From Porodaedalea pini (lineage: Eukaryota > Basidiomycota > Agaricomycetes > Hymenochaetales > Hymenochaetaceae), in contig NBAY01000036.1 of assembly GCA_002794775.1 (NCBI GenBank), positions 124,001 to 188,000 on the forward strand: DNA of 64,000 nucleotides. Direction: 5' to 3'. This document shows positions 47,126 to 59,278 of this stretch, one piece after another (position 1 is the stretch's first letter; each line of letters starts with the position of its first letter). Below the pieces are notes generated by a model. The model searched no databases, was not told the DNA's origin, and saw nothing but the letters and a program-made list of their open reading frames with translations. A program made the position numbers and the translations under genes.

Positions 47126-47947
47126 CTAAATCGTCGACGGAAGCATGTCGATACGCTTCTTCAATCGGTCAAGAAACGCATGCGATTCAAGGATCGAGAA
47201 CGCACACCGCTGGCACCCTGTGCGCCCCGATTCCGCAAGGAACGCCATCGAAAACACCACATCCGTCGTCGGACGCACGCGCAGCTCCTCCCGGGCGCGG
47301 CCCAGAAATTCCGTCCACCAACGTGGCGGGCACAGCCCGCCGTAGTGCGCCGCGTTGCACTGCATGCACTTCACGTCGTCGAGCTCCGCACCGTCCAACA
47401 CGCGCAGCGCCGCCTCGGCACGACGACGGTGCAGATCGAGCAGCCGGTGGTAAGACCACGCTGTAATGTATTTGAGGTCTTCAGAGAGCGGGCTGTCGAG
47501 CACGTTGATTCGGAGCGTATAAGTGGATGCGATACGCGCTTCGTGCTCGAGGTCGTGACGGCATGCGATGGCATACACCCTCGCTGGCTCCTTCTCGACA
47601 AACGACGGAGAGACCAGAAGGCGGCGTAACGTCTCGTTGGCCCGCAACATGTCGTATTTCATTGCGGCCGCGATCAGGACCGACAGCTCGTCGAGTGTCT
47701 TTATCTCGGGATCCACTCCGGGATAAATCAGCTTCAGCAGAGCTTCCATGACTTCGGCGCTCTCAGAAACCTTGACGACAGGCGCTGCATCGTCGTCTCC
47801 TGTGCCGGCCTGCGGTAAGGAGAACATATCCTTGAAAAACGGAGAGGACTCCGCCAATATACAGCGGTACACGCCGAACTGCACGCCGTCGCTGGTCTGC
47901 AGCACAACGTCGGCGTCATTAGCGGCGAATTCTTTGGAGTCGCACAT
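47126..47947 (-). CDS. BTB/POZ domain protein
   Basis: A single coding exon of 273 residues from the ATG at 47947. The BTB domain (about 8-110) reads 'ADVVLQTSDGVQFGVYRCIL', 'SSPFFKDMFSLPQ', 'PVVKVSESAEVMEALLKLIY' and 'LDELSVLIAAAMKYDML'. A C-terminal part has a CMQC...CPP and CQRC cluster and 'FLDRLKKRIDML' at the end. This build is very common in Agaricomycetes; partners are unknown. The longest open frame starts at 48136, but a good intron (GTAAGACC...GACCAG, about 47949-48005) ends one base before the ATG, so a 5' UTR intron is likely. Confidence 0.85.
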   Translation of the reverse strand: MCDSKEFAANDADVVLQTSDGVQFGVYRCILAESSPFFKDMFSLPQAGTGDDDAAPVVKVSESAEVMEALLKLIYPGVDPEIKTLDELSVLIAAAMKYDMLRANETLRRLLVSPSFVEKEPARVYAIACRHDLEHEARIASTYTLRINVLDSPLSEDLKYITAWSYHRLLDLHRRRAEAALRVLDGAELDDVKCMQCNAAHYGGLCPPRWWTEFLGRAREELRVRPTTDVVFSMAFLAESGRTGCQRCAFSILESHAFLDRLKKRIDMLPSTI

Positions 47948-48933
47948 GCTGGTCTTCCCGAGACGAGAGAGATAACGAAGAGGAGCAAGAGAGCTGGCGG
48001 TCTTACCGATATGACCGTACGACCGAGCTCTTATACGTAGACCAAATCTAGCCATCTCTTGTGCTATACCGAATGTGAGCATCACGGACGCAGTCACTGC
48101 ATAGAAGGCGTTCGGTGGGCATAGGTGTCGCGTCACTTTACGCTCCCATCCTGTCCAGAGCGACGCATATAGACAAGCCAGGACAGCACCGAGCTAGCAG
48201 ACTTGATCTCTCCAGCGAACGACAGGGTCCAACTTGATAGTGTTGCGCAGTCGACAGTTGAGGATTGTGAAGTGACAGCCTCCTGTCTCTCAAACCTTCT
48301 ATTCAGGTCTGCTAGTGAGTGTTCGACAATCCGTACAAAGATAGGTGCGCAAGTGCCAATTTGAATACGTCGTTGCTTGTGACAGAGATCAGTGACATGA
48401 TCAGTGCCAATAACTTTTTGTGTTCTTCAATTTTCAAATGAAAAAGCAGCAGCCACGTCATCACAAAATTTTGCATCAAATGATATACGCTTTTGGGAAT
48501 GATAATGATGCAGTAATGATCGGACCAGACTAAATTAGGTTATATGTAGCTTTAATGGGATGACAAGGCTTCCTAAAGGCTTATAAGCGTGCATAATAAT
48601 TGTGCAAGGTTGTAAGGGTAATTTAAGACTTTCCACAAGGATATAAGGGCATGAAATAGTTGTACATATGTTTCATGCAAATGTAATGTGCTGGAAAGTC
48701 TGTCACTTCCATAATAAGCAAGGCGTAAGTTTTGCGAGCGTCTCATATACTTGTGCAAGACTTTGGTGGTTATATACAATGCTTATAAGCATCTCTGCAA
48801 GTATTACACGGAAAGTATAATTGCATTAAATACCTGAAGAACTATGTCATATGTCATATAACTACAATTGCATTAAATACATGAAGAACTATGCCGTATA
48901 ATTACAATGTATCCTATCCAATAATGAGTGATG
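47948..48933. repeat. Intergenic with AATTGCATTAAATAC direct repeat
   Basis: It contains a 28-bp direct repeat (48819-48846 and 48866-48893: AATTGCATTAAATACxTGAA then GAACTATG). Several 'cttataag' words lie between 48575 and 48790. Nothing coding is supported. Confidence 0.5.
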
Positions 48934-51138
48934 CTACAGCAGCGAGACGGGAACGTTACAGTGCATAGAGGGAATGCGATTGAAATATCGAATGAAGGTC
49001 TCAACGTAGAATGAGATCAAGGGACAGAAGTCCTTCACACTGGCACCTATGCTCGTGGGGAAGCCAGGCCACACCTTCAGAATGAGGAAAAGGGCCTCGA
49101 CAGAGCCGTCGTCCAATTGTTCTCCCCAGTACTCCCTTATCGGCTTCCGTATGTCAGGAATGACAGTGGTCGAGCTGTCGGTGGTGCCGAGATAGATGCG
49201 GCTCAATAGAGCATTCCGTTGCCGATGCTCGTCCATTGTCATGCGTTCGCGCAGCAGGATCAGTTGATCGAGCACATACAGCTCGTACCAGAATAAAAGC
49301 TCGGAAAGTTCCCACTGGACTTCCATTCGAAGGACCTTGTTGTGGCCTATGCAGTCCATTGAGATGGATTTACCGCACCATACCTGCTGCTTAGTTCGAT
49401 CGAACGGCTCCAAGTGGCGCTCGACGCCGAACACGACCTTGATGGTCACCTTGTCAGAAATTCGTTGCCGTTTTGCGGGAGGCAAGTCGCTCGCGTCTGG
49501 CGTGTCACGATCATGCGAAGAGAGAGAGATGTGACTGGCAGCCTGTCTGGATGGACTGGCATCTAGTACTGAAGGCATCCTGTTGTAGATGCGCTCTACG
49601 AATGGATCGGCGGTGTTCGGTGGGAGCGGCATGGACTTCATGTAGTCGCTGTGCACGATGGTCTTCCAGTCTCGCAGCCTGCGCCATATTGACTTGTTGA
49701 AGATGCCGCCTTTGAGGAGCATATCAATCAATGTAGGCCGTATATGGATGTAGTTGAGATAAAGATCTGCTGTCTTTTCTGTGCTGGGGTGGATGAGCAG
49801 GAAAGGTGGAGGGAGTGGGTAGAGTGCAGTGTGGGTCTTGTTCTGGCCTATGGTGCCGAGTTTCGTCAGACTGCCCAACACGACCTTGTGGTACGAAGGC
49901 AGGTCCGGTCGACCATCAACTCTGTTCGGTATGTGGAGGATACAAGCATAGTTAATGTAAGGCTCGCTTTGCGCCTTCTGCTTCCCCTTGTTCTCCGCCT
50001 TTTCTTTCTCGGCCCTCTTCTTGAAGCTCTTCTTCTTCTTTGAAGGTACGTTCACCCGGGACGCTGCGTCAGTGGAAGGGACTGAAGACAAAGGTATTGA
50101 AGGAGGAGCCTGAGTGTGTTTCATAGCAGACGACGATGACGAAGGATGACTGAAAGCGGGAGCTCCGGGTTGATGATTCTGAAAGCCATACATTTGCTCG
50201 AGGAGCTCGCTGATGTCGTCTTCCACCATGAACTGACTCCTTGACAGATCTCACAAATGCGCATCCAGTTGAAAGCTAAAGCTGTCGTGAAGAGGCCTTC
50301 CTTTAAATTGGAATAAGCTGCTTTCAACGTACTTCGACCATGGAACACAATCCCGGATGGCAAAAATTTTTCCATCTAACTGTTCATGCTGACAAATGAA
50401 CCACACAGGTATACCGATCCGATAGAGGTGGTTGACAACAGAGGGCTTGGTAGTGAATGCGCTGCAAACAGGCAGGATCTCTGTTTCATAGGATTGCTTT
50501 GACTTGATGCGCGGCAGCACAACATCGAGGTACGTATGCAGCCCATGCAGTTCGAGAATGGAGCGCTGGATGTCACGTACAGTGAACAATGTCTGCCGCC
50601 AGCTGCTTTTCAGGAGGTGAAGGCGCTCGACTCCAAACTGGCCCACTTGCAAGCACCGCCTGTATGTCTTGTCCATTCCGTCATCAGACCCTTCTTGCCT
50701 GCGTATCGAGCCACTAGTTCGCATTTTCACCGCTATCAAGAGCAGTGCAGTTTTCAAATTGTCAATAAGTTCTCGATGCAACCGGCCGACTTGCATCTGC
50801 AGTTTGTTGTCGTGCCAGTGCTCCTTGTTACCATCCTCGTTGAGCAGGAGGACCTCCGTAAAGTCCTCAGACTCTTTGGGATCGTACAAAGGAATGTCTA
50901 CAACGAGAGAACAAAGGCGCACAAAGCTACCCGTGGTGTTATTCACATCGAATGGGATGCAAGCGTGATGGATGGAAGTTTTTGAGAAAAATTGGGGCCA
51001 TCGGCTGTATTCGTGACCTCCCCAAAAGCCATCGACATGTTTGAGAACACCAAGTTTCTCATTCACTATTGGGTATTGCGGTACCCAGTTTGCATTCGGA
51101 CTCGAGATGATGTTCTTGTTATACTGCATATCCGCCAA
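48934..51138 (-). CDS. Large lineage-specific protein, function unknown
   Basis: Two long minus-strand ORFs (50251-51138 and 48934-50229) can be joined by a 96-bp intron (50233-50328, GTTGAAA...GTCAG) to give 702 residues in frame. The first part has 'HVDGFWGGHEYSRWPQFFSK', 'EDFTEVLLLNEDGNKEHW' and 'HRELIDNLKTALLLIAVKM'. The second has a nuclear-type basic run (KKKKSFKKRAEKEKAENKGK), 'YLNYIHIRPTLIDMLLKGGI', 'LEPFDRTKQQVWCGKSI' and 'MEVQWELSELLFWYELYVLD'. I recall this architecture as a multi-copy Agaricomycete family without assigned function, frequent near transposons. If the intron is not real, the gene is split by a stop at 50251. The start near 51138 is uncertain. Confidence 0.6.
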
Positions 51139-52297
51139 AACTCAGGCATCTAGGGCTCATACTGGGTATACACTCTCATCTGTGTGCGAATACTTTAGAA
51201 TGCATTTCAGAATCAGCAGCTCGCAAACGTACAGAGATCATGTGTCTTTTTCAAAGGTAAGGAATTCTGTTGTTGTCCTTCGCTCCTCGAATGACACTCA
51301 TCACCCCACGAGCCAGGCTCATCGCCCCACGAGCCAGGCTCATTGCTCCATGAGCCAAGCTGTTAGGGTCGGGCGAATATTCCAATTCTTTAACCACAAA
51401 GGTGTTGCCTTCCGGACTGTATGGTCCTCTGAGTGGTGTGTTACCGAGACGACTTTACTTATCTTTGACCGATCCTGTAACCAGCTTCTCCTTCGCTGCC
51501 CTTATCAGGTAGAACCTGAGGTTGGTATTGAAAGCACTTAGTTACAGCAGATAGGGGAGGTAATGCCCTAGAGGGTCGAGAGACGTTTGGTTATGCTGCG
51601 ATGTTGTCTAGGAGGCAAACTGCAAGGCTTGGCATAGCCAAGATGCACTCAACCAGACTTGGTTCTGTGGACAATGAGAGGAACCTTCTAAGCGTGGCGT
51701 AGCTGAGGGTCTACTCAATCAAAGTCAATCCTTATTCAACTTGGGACAAATCCTCAACCCAGTATGGGGTGGACTCATTATTCAACCAAGGAGGATATTA
51801 CACAGTGGTAGTTATAGATGTAGAGGTAGAGGTAAGAAGTAGCAGTGTTCTGTAACCTTCTGAAAGGAATGTAAAAGCGATAGAGAATGGGGATCTGGGG
51901 TGCTAGTTACTCGGCCTTATATAGCCTACTGAATTTCTAATTTCTTTACGTTCTGTCCAACCAGATGCCCTTCCATCTCCTTCCTACGTTTCAGGTGGCC
52001 ACAGCACTTGGCTGCTGCGGTGGGGATGTATGCACATGTACTCCATCCAATGGTTTTCTTGCATTCTGCAATTTAGACTGCGGTGTGAGTCACGTGATGT
52101 CATGACCCGCACGCTCGGGTGAGTACATCACTGATTCGGTAGTCGGGCTCCCACATTCTCCACATGCTTCGGTTTAATTAACTCCCTGCTTCTCCCATGT
52201 GCTTCTATATTGGGGCTTTACTTCCCTGCTTCTCGAAGCATCTTCCTCGGTTGTGGCACTGCATAGCCTATCGGGTTGCATTGCTGCGCTCGGGTGT
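51139..52297. other. Repeat-like spacer
   Basis: It holds 'cgccccacgagccaggctcat' repeated about 2.5 times (51300-51360), related in sequence to the larger array at 53113-53310. No gene is supported. A 166-codon plus-strand ORF (51041-51541) overlaps the previous gene and lacks motifs. Confidence 0.5.
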
Positions 52298-52945
52298 TCA
52301 TTCCTCCCATTCAAATCCATTGGGGATAACCATGTGGACCCATGGGTTATTCTTGGATCGCCATTCAGTGTCAGGTCCGTTCGGTGTTAAGGCTGCTCCG
52401 CCGAGACATGTCTCCATTGTGAATGGTGGGTCATGTGGTCCTAGGGCTAGAGTGATCTTGAATGTTCGTCTTCGTGACACGTGCTCGAATTCGTATAGCG
52501 TAATCGTGCCTTGATGCTTTATGTCCCTGAGGTATGCCCAACAGTGCTTGAGTGCTGTCGTTATGTGTATTGGTACATCATTCCCTTGTACTGGACTCGG
52601 GGTAGGTATTCGTATCATCATCTTGCAGTTCCTGCATTCTTCGTGTGGCTCCTTGTTATATTGGATAACTGTATCCCATTTGTAGTTCTCCATGCCACGT
52701 TCTTCTTTACTGATGTGGACTTTATATGTCTTGGCATCTTGATAGTAGATTGCCTGTCCTGTTTCAAAGTATGGGGATTGGCCTTCCCACTTGTGTGCTC
52801 GTAATGTGACGTCCTGGTCCATTAATCCTATTGTCTTCAGGAGTTCTGGGACCTTCTGTGCTACGTTCTGTAGTAGCATGCACTTGGTGCATTGGGGATC
52901 AACCTCCATTGGTTGTCCTTTGCTTTCTTGACGTTTGTGTGCCAT
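52298..52945 (-). CDS. Orphan ORF, 215 residues
   Basis: A single open frame rich in charged residues with two CxxC pairs (CTKC near residue 19, CRNC near residue 107), so a small zinc-binding fold is conceivable. 'GTITLYEFEHVSRRRTFKIT' is the most strand-like part. No family is recognised. It lies in a repeat-rich region and has unusually even codon content, so it could be a transposon accessory protein or a young gene. Whether it is expressed is unknown. Confidence 0.4.
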   Translation of the reverse strand: MAHKRQESKGQPMEVDPQCTKCMLLQNVAQKVPELLKTIGLMDQDVTLRAHKWEGQSPYFETGQAIYYQDAKTYKVHISKEERGMENYKWDTVIQYNKEPHEECRNCKMMIRIPTPSPVQGNDVPIHITTALKHCWAYLRDIKHQGTITLYEFEHVSRRRTFKITLALGPHDPPFTMETCLGGAALTPNGPDTEWRSKNNPWVHMVIPNGFEWEE

Positions 52946-53112
52946 GTCACAAGGTGTGACAGTATAGCATGAATGTGACTGACAGATTTTTGCCTGGGCA
53001 AGTATCTGTCCAGATCAGGTGACCGCATAATCACGTGTATGATCAACGATGATCTGCCTTGATCGACGTTTCTGAATGTTCGAAAATTTCCTTTCACAAG
53101 CTCTCCGTCCCA

Positions 53113-53310
53113 CTGGTACGAGCCTTGCTCCTTGCACCCCGAGCCTTGCTCTTTGCCCCCAGAGCCTTGCTCTTTGCCTCACGAGCGAAGCTCCCACTGG
53201 CCTGAGCCTTGCTCTTTGCCCCCCAAGCCTTGCTCTTTGCCCCCCGAGCCTTGCTCCTTGCCCCACGAGCCAAGCTCCCACTGGCACGAGCTTTGCTCTT
53301 CGCCCCACGA
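53113..53310. repeat. GAGCCTTGCTC minisatellite
   Basis: About ten tandem units of 19-22 bp (consensus cgagccttgctctttgcccc), with every third or fourth unit replaced by 'acgagccaagctcccactgg'. It is open in several frames on both strands, which explains the repetitive ORFs here. It shares its word with 51300-51360. Confidence 0.85.
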
Positions 53311-55171
53311 GCTATTCTCACCATTCGTACCATACCAAGAGTAATCACCTCCGCTTGAAATCTTGAGATAGGTCTGTTGCAAGTTACGTGGTCGACGAAG
53401 GATTGAAATTTGGAGAACTTCGAGAAAGCCTTGACATAGGATGAATCAGGATTGGACTGAAATGTCTTTGAAAACGTTCGAGCCTTCAGCACATTCAAAC
53501 AAGCAACTTTCTATGACACACCTCGCAATTTCAATCTGCCTCTCCACAGAGAAATCCTTGAAGTGTTGGGCCCTGAAGACGACGACCTTCAGCTCAGCAA
53601 ATACGAATTGTAGCCGCTGAGATACACAAGACGGTTTGCTACTGCAGACCGTTGATGATATGTCCATGAGTATGCACTAGGCTGACTCTTAGGGACTTCG
53701 TGATGGTCGGGTGGGTTCTTCGGGTGGTGGTAACGGGTTGATTGATGGTGGGAGGCAACTTGAAGTCGACGACGAGAGCGGCAGCGGCGATGATCGACTT
53801 CAGACTGAGTCGTCACGTGCCAGAGTACGTGGGAACGCACGTGTGACTCACGGCAATTGCTCCCAACTAGGCTCAGGCCCCACTGCTGCAAGCCTGACTC
53901 TCACACTGATGTCTCCCTCCCCCCTATCTCATTCTCCGTGACTGTAGCCCTTCAACCGTCCTCAATCTTTTACTTGACCACGACCAAGCACACGCTCAAC
54001 GGCCAGATTACGAGTAGTAGGTGCAATCATGCTACCTTGCTAGACTGAGCTTGTGAAACGGCATGGACCACCGCTCAGGTTTGGTAAGTAATTGTTTCCT
54101 TTTCTTTCTGCATAGTCAATAACTCATGGGCTTTGTTACTTGCGTGAGCGTCTGCATACCACTCGAATGACTGACACACCAAGGATCAGCGACACATCAG
54201 GGATCAGTGATGTTATCCTCCAGTGGATTGTTTTCCCATCCATTGACAACGAGTCAACACGGCCAGATAATGATCGCAAAGACTTACGTGGATTCAAGAA
54301 CGAGACACTCGCAAAGCTCCTGGCCCCCGCAGAGGTTCAGCCGCTCACTCCAGAGTAAGTACTTTGAGATAATCCTCCAGTGGATCGTTTTCCCATCCAT
54401 TGATATGAGTCGACAACAGCAGCTGTTGTAGCAAGCCATGATATGGACTTCGTGCATTACCCAACAAGTTTGAGCACTAGAACTCAAGAAAGAGGTCCGT
54501 ATACTAAAACATATCATATTGCTTTACTGGCTGACCATTGACAGCCAGATCAAGCAAATACTGGGATCTGAGCTTTCTGGGATCAGGACGGGATTTCTCA
54601 CTGTCTCGAGCCTTCTTTCACCTCGTCTTTCAACAAGTGCTCCCAGGCTCAATAGCAACCGCTGTCATAGTATAGCCAACCCTGCCATTGTTGCCAGCCT
54701 AGTGCATGCGACAGGTGGGGTGGAGTATGCAGTACTGCAAACTATAGTTAGCGGTGCTGTTTTTTGATAGGGTGAAGGATGTGCATCGAACATACATTGT
54801 CATGTCAGGTGAGATATTACGATTGATTCAAAAAGAGGTGTGTACTATTCTTTCTTCTGTCTTTCTACGTGCAGCTCGCTGACATCTCCATACTTTGCGG
54901 TAGCTTTATTGGTCGACGCCGGCCGATGGAGCCGCGAGCGAAATCACGGACATTATATCTCGGTAGCGTGGCTGGCCAGGGACTTGCCAGTCGCATATGT
55001 CAAGGAATCATTGTTTGGAACCCTCGGGCATGCACATTGCAGATCTATTGGCTGCATAATAGGAATGGAATGATTAGGCGGTCGCGCACTGTAGAGATAA
55101 ATGCACCCTTATCTGGTCCCAAAGCATTCTCCGTGTCCCTTTCCCTCGCTCGTTCTGCACCGTCCAAAAAA
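53311..55171. other. Spacer 5' of Plavaka-like element
   Basis: Non-coding, with a 40-bp direct repeat ('atcctccagtggat', then 'gttttcccatccattga') at about 54215-54255 and 54370-54410. It probably contains the left end of the transposon, but no inverted terminal repeat was identified. Confidence 0.4.
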
Positions 55172-58100
55172 ATGTCGTACAGTTGTAGTGGTCCTGGGTG
55201 CCTGCGTACGTCCATGGGAATGAATGGCCTCAGTTGTCATGAAGCTGCTTGTCTTTACGTTCAGGCTGAAGCGAAGCGAGTATTGCTTGATGCGAAGGAG
55301 ATACGAAAGAAAGCCAAGAAGGTGAAGCTCTCGCATGGAGTACGTGTTGTCTTGCTTCTCTTCACTTAAGTCTAGATTACTCAATTTTTTTAAAAATGTA
55401 GTCAGCCTCCTTCGCTGAGACTTATGACGATACGGGTGTGGCGCCCAACTTCGGCCCTGACCTCAATCCCACTGAAAGTGCACCCAGCCATCCTCTTGCT
55501 GTGCCTGACCCACCGACTCTATCAGCGGCCGGCCGCGTTGTACGCCGACGTGTACTTCCTGCCCGTTATCGGGACGTGTTACCTGATGTTCCTACCAGTG
55601 CAGCTGTGATTCAAGCAAACTCTAGCACGGAAGAAACAGCAGCCAATTTGGGAGACCCAGAGGCTGTGGATGATACTCCTTCCTGCCTATTCCAATCTGA
55701 ACGCAACAAGTTTGGATTGTGTAAGGTCTTCAGACGTATCTCTTGTCTGGAAGCCCCCGCTGTAGGAAATGTGTATGATAGGGAGCCCTCGCCTGCGGAT
55801 CGAGGCGTGCAAGGAAATCCATTTGCCCCGCATCCGAATTTATCCTCATTTCTTTTCAACCAATGGTTTTGGTCGGGGTCCCTTACTAAAACACTTGAGG
55901 ACGCAGAACAGCTTCAAGCTCTAATAGGCTTGGATGACTTCATCGCGAAAGATGTTCTCGAAATGAATATATGGAAGGTCACCAAGCAGCTTCAAAACAG
56001 CTCTCTAGACGAGTTTTTTGACCCCCATGATGGCTGGATGCAAAGTGGTCTGAAGATATGCGTGCCGCTTGGACACTTGCATCCTGAAGCACCGAGTTGC
56101 CTTGATTTCAAAATTAACGAGTTCCTTCATCGACCGTTGGTTGCTGTCATTCGGTTCGTGTTCGAGAGCGAAGAGAAGAGTGCAGGTTTTTGTTACGAGC
56201 CTTACGAGCTTAGGATTCAGTCACCGCACGGAGGCGAGGAGCAGACAGTCCATGGGGAATTATATTGGTCGAAGAAGTTTTGTGATGCACACGAGGAAGT
56301 GCAACGTCTCCCCCAGGACTCTGGTGACGATCTTCCAAGAGCTGTCATTGCAATGCAGCTATGGTCGGATGGAATGTTGGCCACAAAGTTTGGCAGCACA
56401 AAACTCTGGCCCGCGTATCTCCAGTTTGGCAACCAGTCGAAGTATGAGTGAAGAAAGTCTGGAGCATGTCATCATATTGCTCATATACCTTCTGTAAGTG
56501 AGTTGTCTCTTGAAGATTGGACTTTTCATCTCATTATTTCGTTTGTAGCTTCCGGGTGATTTCAATGACTTCGTTCAACATCATGCACAGGGAAATCCGG
56601 CGTCAAATGCACTTCAGACACATTGCCAGTGAGAAGTAATGCACAGCGTATGGAAAACTATGCTGGATGACAAATTTCTTCATGTGTGGAAACACGGCAT
56701 GGTCGTCCGCTGCGGTGATGGGGTGACACGACATTTGTATCCTCACATCTTCACTTACTCTGCAGATTACCCTGAAAAGTACGTATCGTTTGATTCATAC
56801 AGATGACAAACTAAGTATTCTTGCAGAGTTCTGCTTGCGACAATGAAGCACTTAGGAAAGTGCCCGTGCCCCCGTTGTCTCATGGAGAGTGGTGCAATAT
56901 CGTCTTTGGGTAAACACGCAGACTCTCGAACCCGAATCAAGCGTGCTCGAGTTGACGATACATGGTGCCGTCGTAAAGTAGAAGTCGCTCGGGACATCAT
57001 CTATAATAAACATCGGCATGTTGCAAATGCAAGTGTCGGTCGGCTTTTAGACGCGCAATCGCTCACGCCTGTTGAAGTGAGTTCGCTCAGTTCGATATGG
57101 AGGTCTTACAGACTCTGACGCGTCTCTAGAATGCTTTTTCTGCAAGGTTGGGTCCCCTTGGTTTCGATTACCATTCCATGCTCATGGTTGATGTCATGCA
57201 CGAGTGGGAGGTCGGCGTATGGCAGCAGATTTTCACTCATCTCATTTGCATTCTTGATACTTTCACATACGCTCGATTGAACAAGGTGCATGAGCTAGAC
57301 AGAAGGTTAGTGCTTGTTGATGAAATGTTAAATGGAAGGCTCTTCTCATGACTCAGTAGGGTCCGATGTATACCTCCTTTTTCGGATGCGATATGAACAT
57401 ACAAAGGAAACATATCAGAGATGAAACAAATGACTGCGTACAGCTTCGAAGACCTTTTACAGGTGAGCAAGCAAAGGCAGAAACAAAAACAGTAGCTTAA
57501 CATCTCCCTGCATAGTGTGCATTACCAGTGTTCGAGGGACTTCTACCAGAACCTCACAGGTCCATCATTTGTGAACTCCTATATCGCACGGCAACCATCC
57601 ATGCACTCGCAAAGCTCCATATGCACACTGATGCTACAGTCGCAGCATTGGACAGTGAAACGAAGCAATTCGGTACTGCACTGCAAAGCTTCAATGACAA
57701 GACATGTTCTGCCTTCATGACCGATGAACTTCCATTGGAATCCCAGAAGCGACTGCGCAGATCGCGCCGCAAGACAACGGGAGGTGATACCAATACCGCA
57801 GACTTGATACGTCCCACAGTGAAGAAGTCCTTCAATATAAATACGTCCAAGATTCATGCCCTTGGGGACTACGCACATCACGTTCTCATGTTCGGGACGA
57901 CCGACTCATATAGCACTTCCATTGTCAGACACTTCTCTTCATTTTCGAGACCCAACATTTACTCACTTTGCAACGTCAGGGTGAAACTGAGCACAAACAG
58001 TCGAGACAAAATTACTTAAGAACGAACCGCGTGAACTTTGTTCGACAAGTGACAGAAATTCAACGCATCCAGTCTAATCTTGCTCATATGGTGGAAAAGT

Positions 58101-59278
58101 TCAACAAGTCTGCACCCAAAATTCCACTGGACGCCATCGATGACGGTTTAGATGATGATAATGTGCGCTACTGCATAGCAGCGAGGGGAATGACGGATAC
58201 CATTAGATCATGGTTGTGTCAGAACGATTATGATCCCGCATTGATTGTAAGATTGCTGTTTTTCAGAATAACATATGACTGACATTTGCTCAGGATTTTG
58301 AAGAATTATTATTAAATCACATTTTTGCTTGGTTGAAGAACTTTGATTGTGATGATGATGAACTTCAGTTCTCGACTGTTGATCGAGAGGACGTCATCAT
58401 TAAAGACGATAAGATGTACGAGCACAAACGTCTACGCATCAACTACACGACGTATGATATGCAGCGGGAACATGATTCTATTAATCCTACCTCCATTACT
58501 TCGGACGTCATGCTTCTATTGAGGGACTCGGATGCTGTCTCAAAGTCTATATCGCCATTCTGGTACGCTCGAGTGATTGGGATATATCATGTCGATGCAC
58601 GGCTCAGGAGCAATGGAGACACGGCACTGAGTCATTTGGATTTCCTGTGGGTTCATTGGTTCGGCCGAGCCGTGGAAGATAGGTTTGGCGATGATGCCTG
58701 TCGATTGGAACGCGTAAGATTCGTTACAAGGGAAGACGAGTCCCCGCCGTTCAGTTTTGTAGATCCAGCTGCCGTCATTCGCGCTGCCCATTTAATTCCC
58801 GCATTCCATTACGGACGCACAGATGTGCTCCTGTCTCCATCTTATCTAGCTCGAATCAAAGAACCGAACGATATTATAACAGACTGGGAATCGTTCTACG
58901 TGAATAAGTAGGTCACAATTGCCTTATCTCCCTTTGGACTGAAACTGATAGATGTACAGATTTGCCGACCGTGATTTATTCATGCATCACCAAGGCAGTG
59001 GAGTAGGCTACACCACAGCACACAATGCCAAGAACGCGAACCACATACCAGCAGACTTGTATAGCAAGCTGGGCGTACACCACTCTGATGAAGAAGATGA
59101 CGAGATGGACGTTGAACCTGCAGAAGAAGTTGAGACTTTGCTCAAGCGCATTCAAAGCAAAATGGGAGATGACGGACATGATAGTGAAGGTGGAGATGAG
59201 GAAACGGAAGACTCTGAGTCTGAAGGATCGGTACTGGACAATGAATCTGCCGATGAGGAGATGCCAGTCCAAAATTAA
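55172..59278 (+). pseudogene. Plavaka-type transposase, stop-interrupted
   Basis: Exon 1 (55172-55339) encodes a Cys/His finger (CSGPGC...CHEAAC). Exon 2 from 55402 carries 'FLHRPLVAVIRFVFESEE', 'FCYEPYELRI', 'TVHGELYWSKKFCDAHEE', 'VIAMQLWSDGMLATKFG', 'LWPAYLQFGNQSKYE'. Later exons give 'FTYSADYPEKVLLATMKHLG', 'CPCPRCL', 'DVMHEWEVGVWQQIFTHLI', 'MFGTTDSYS', and an acidic tail to 59275. This order is that of the large Plavaka transposases of basidiomycetes (CACTA/KDZ-related). In-frame TGA codons at 56449-56451 and 56629-56631, and another near 57399, break it, so it is probably inactive. Introns of about 50-60 bp are kept. Confidence 0.8.

Noticed and set aside
53094..53498. Repetitive 134-codon minus-strand ORF
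   Set aside because: A translation of the minisatellite only; several frames on both strands stay open across it.
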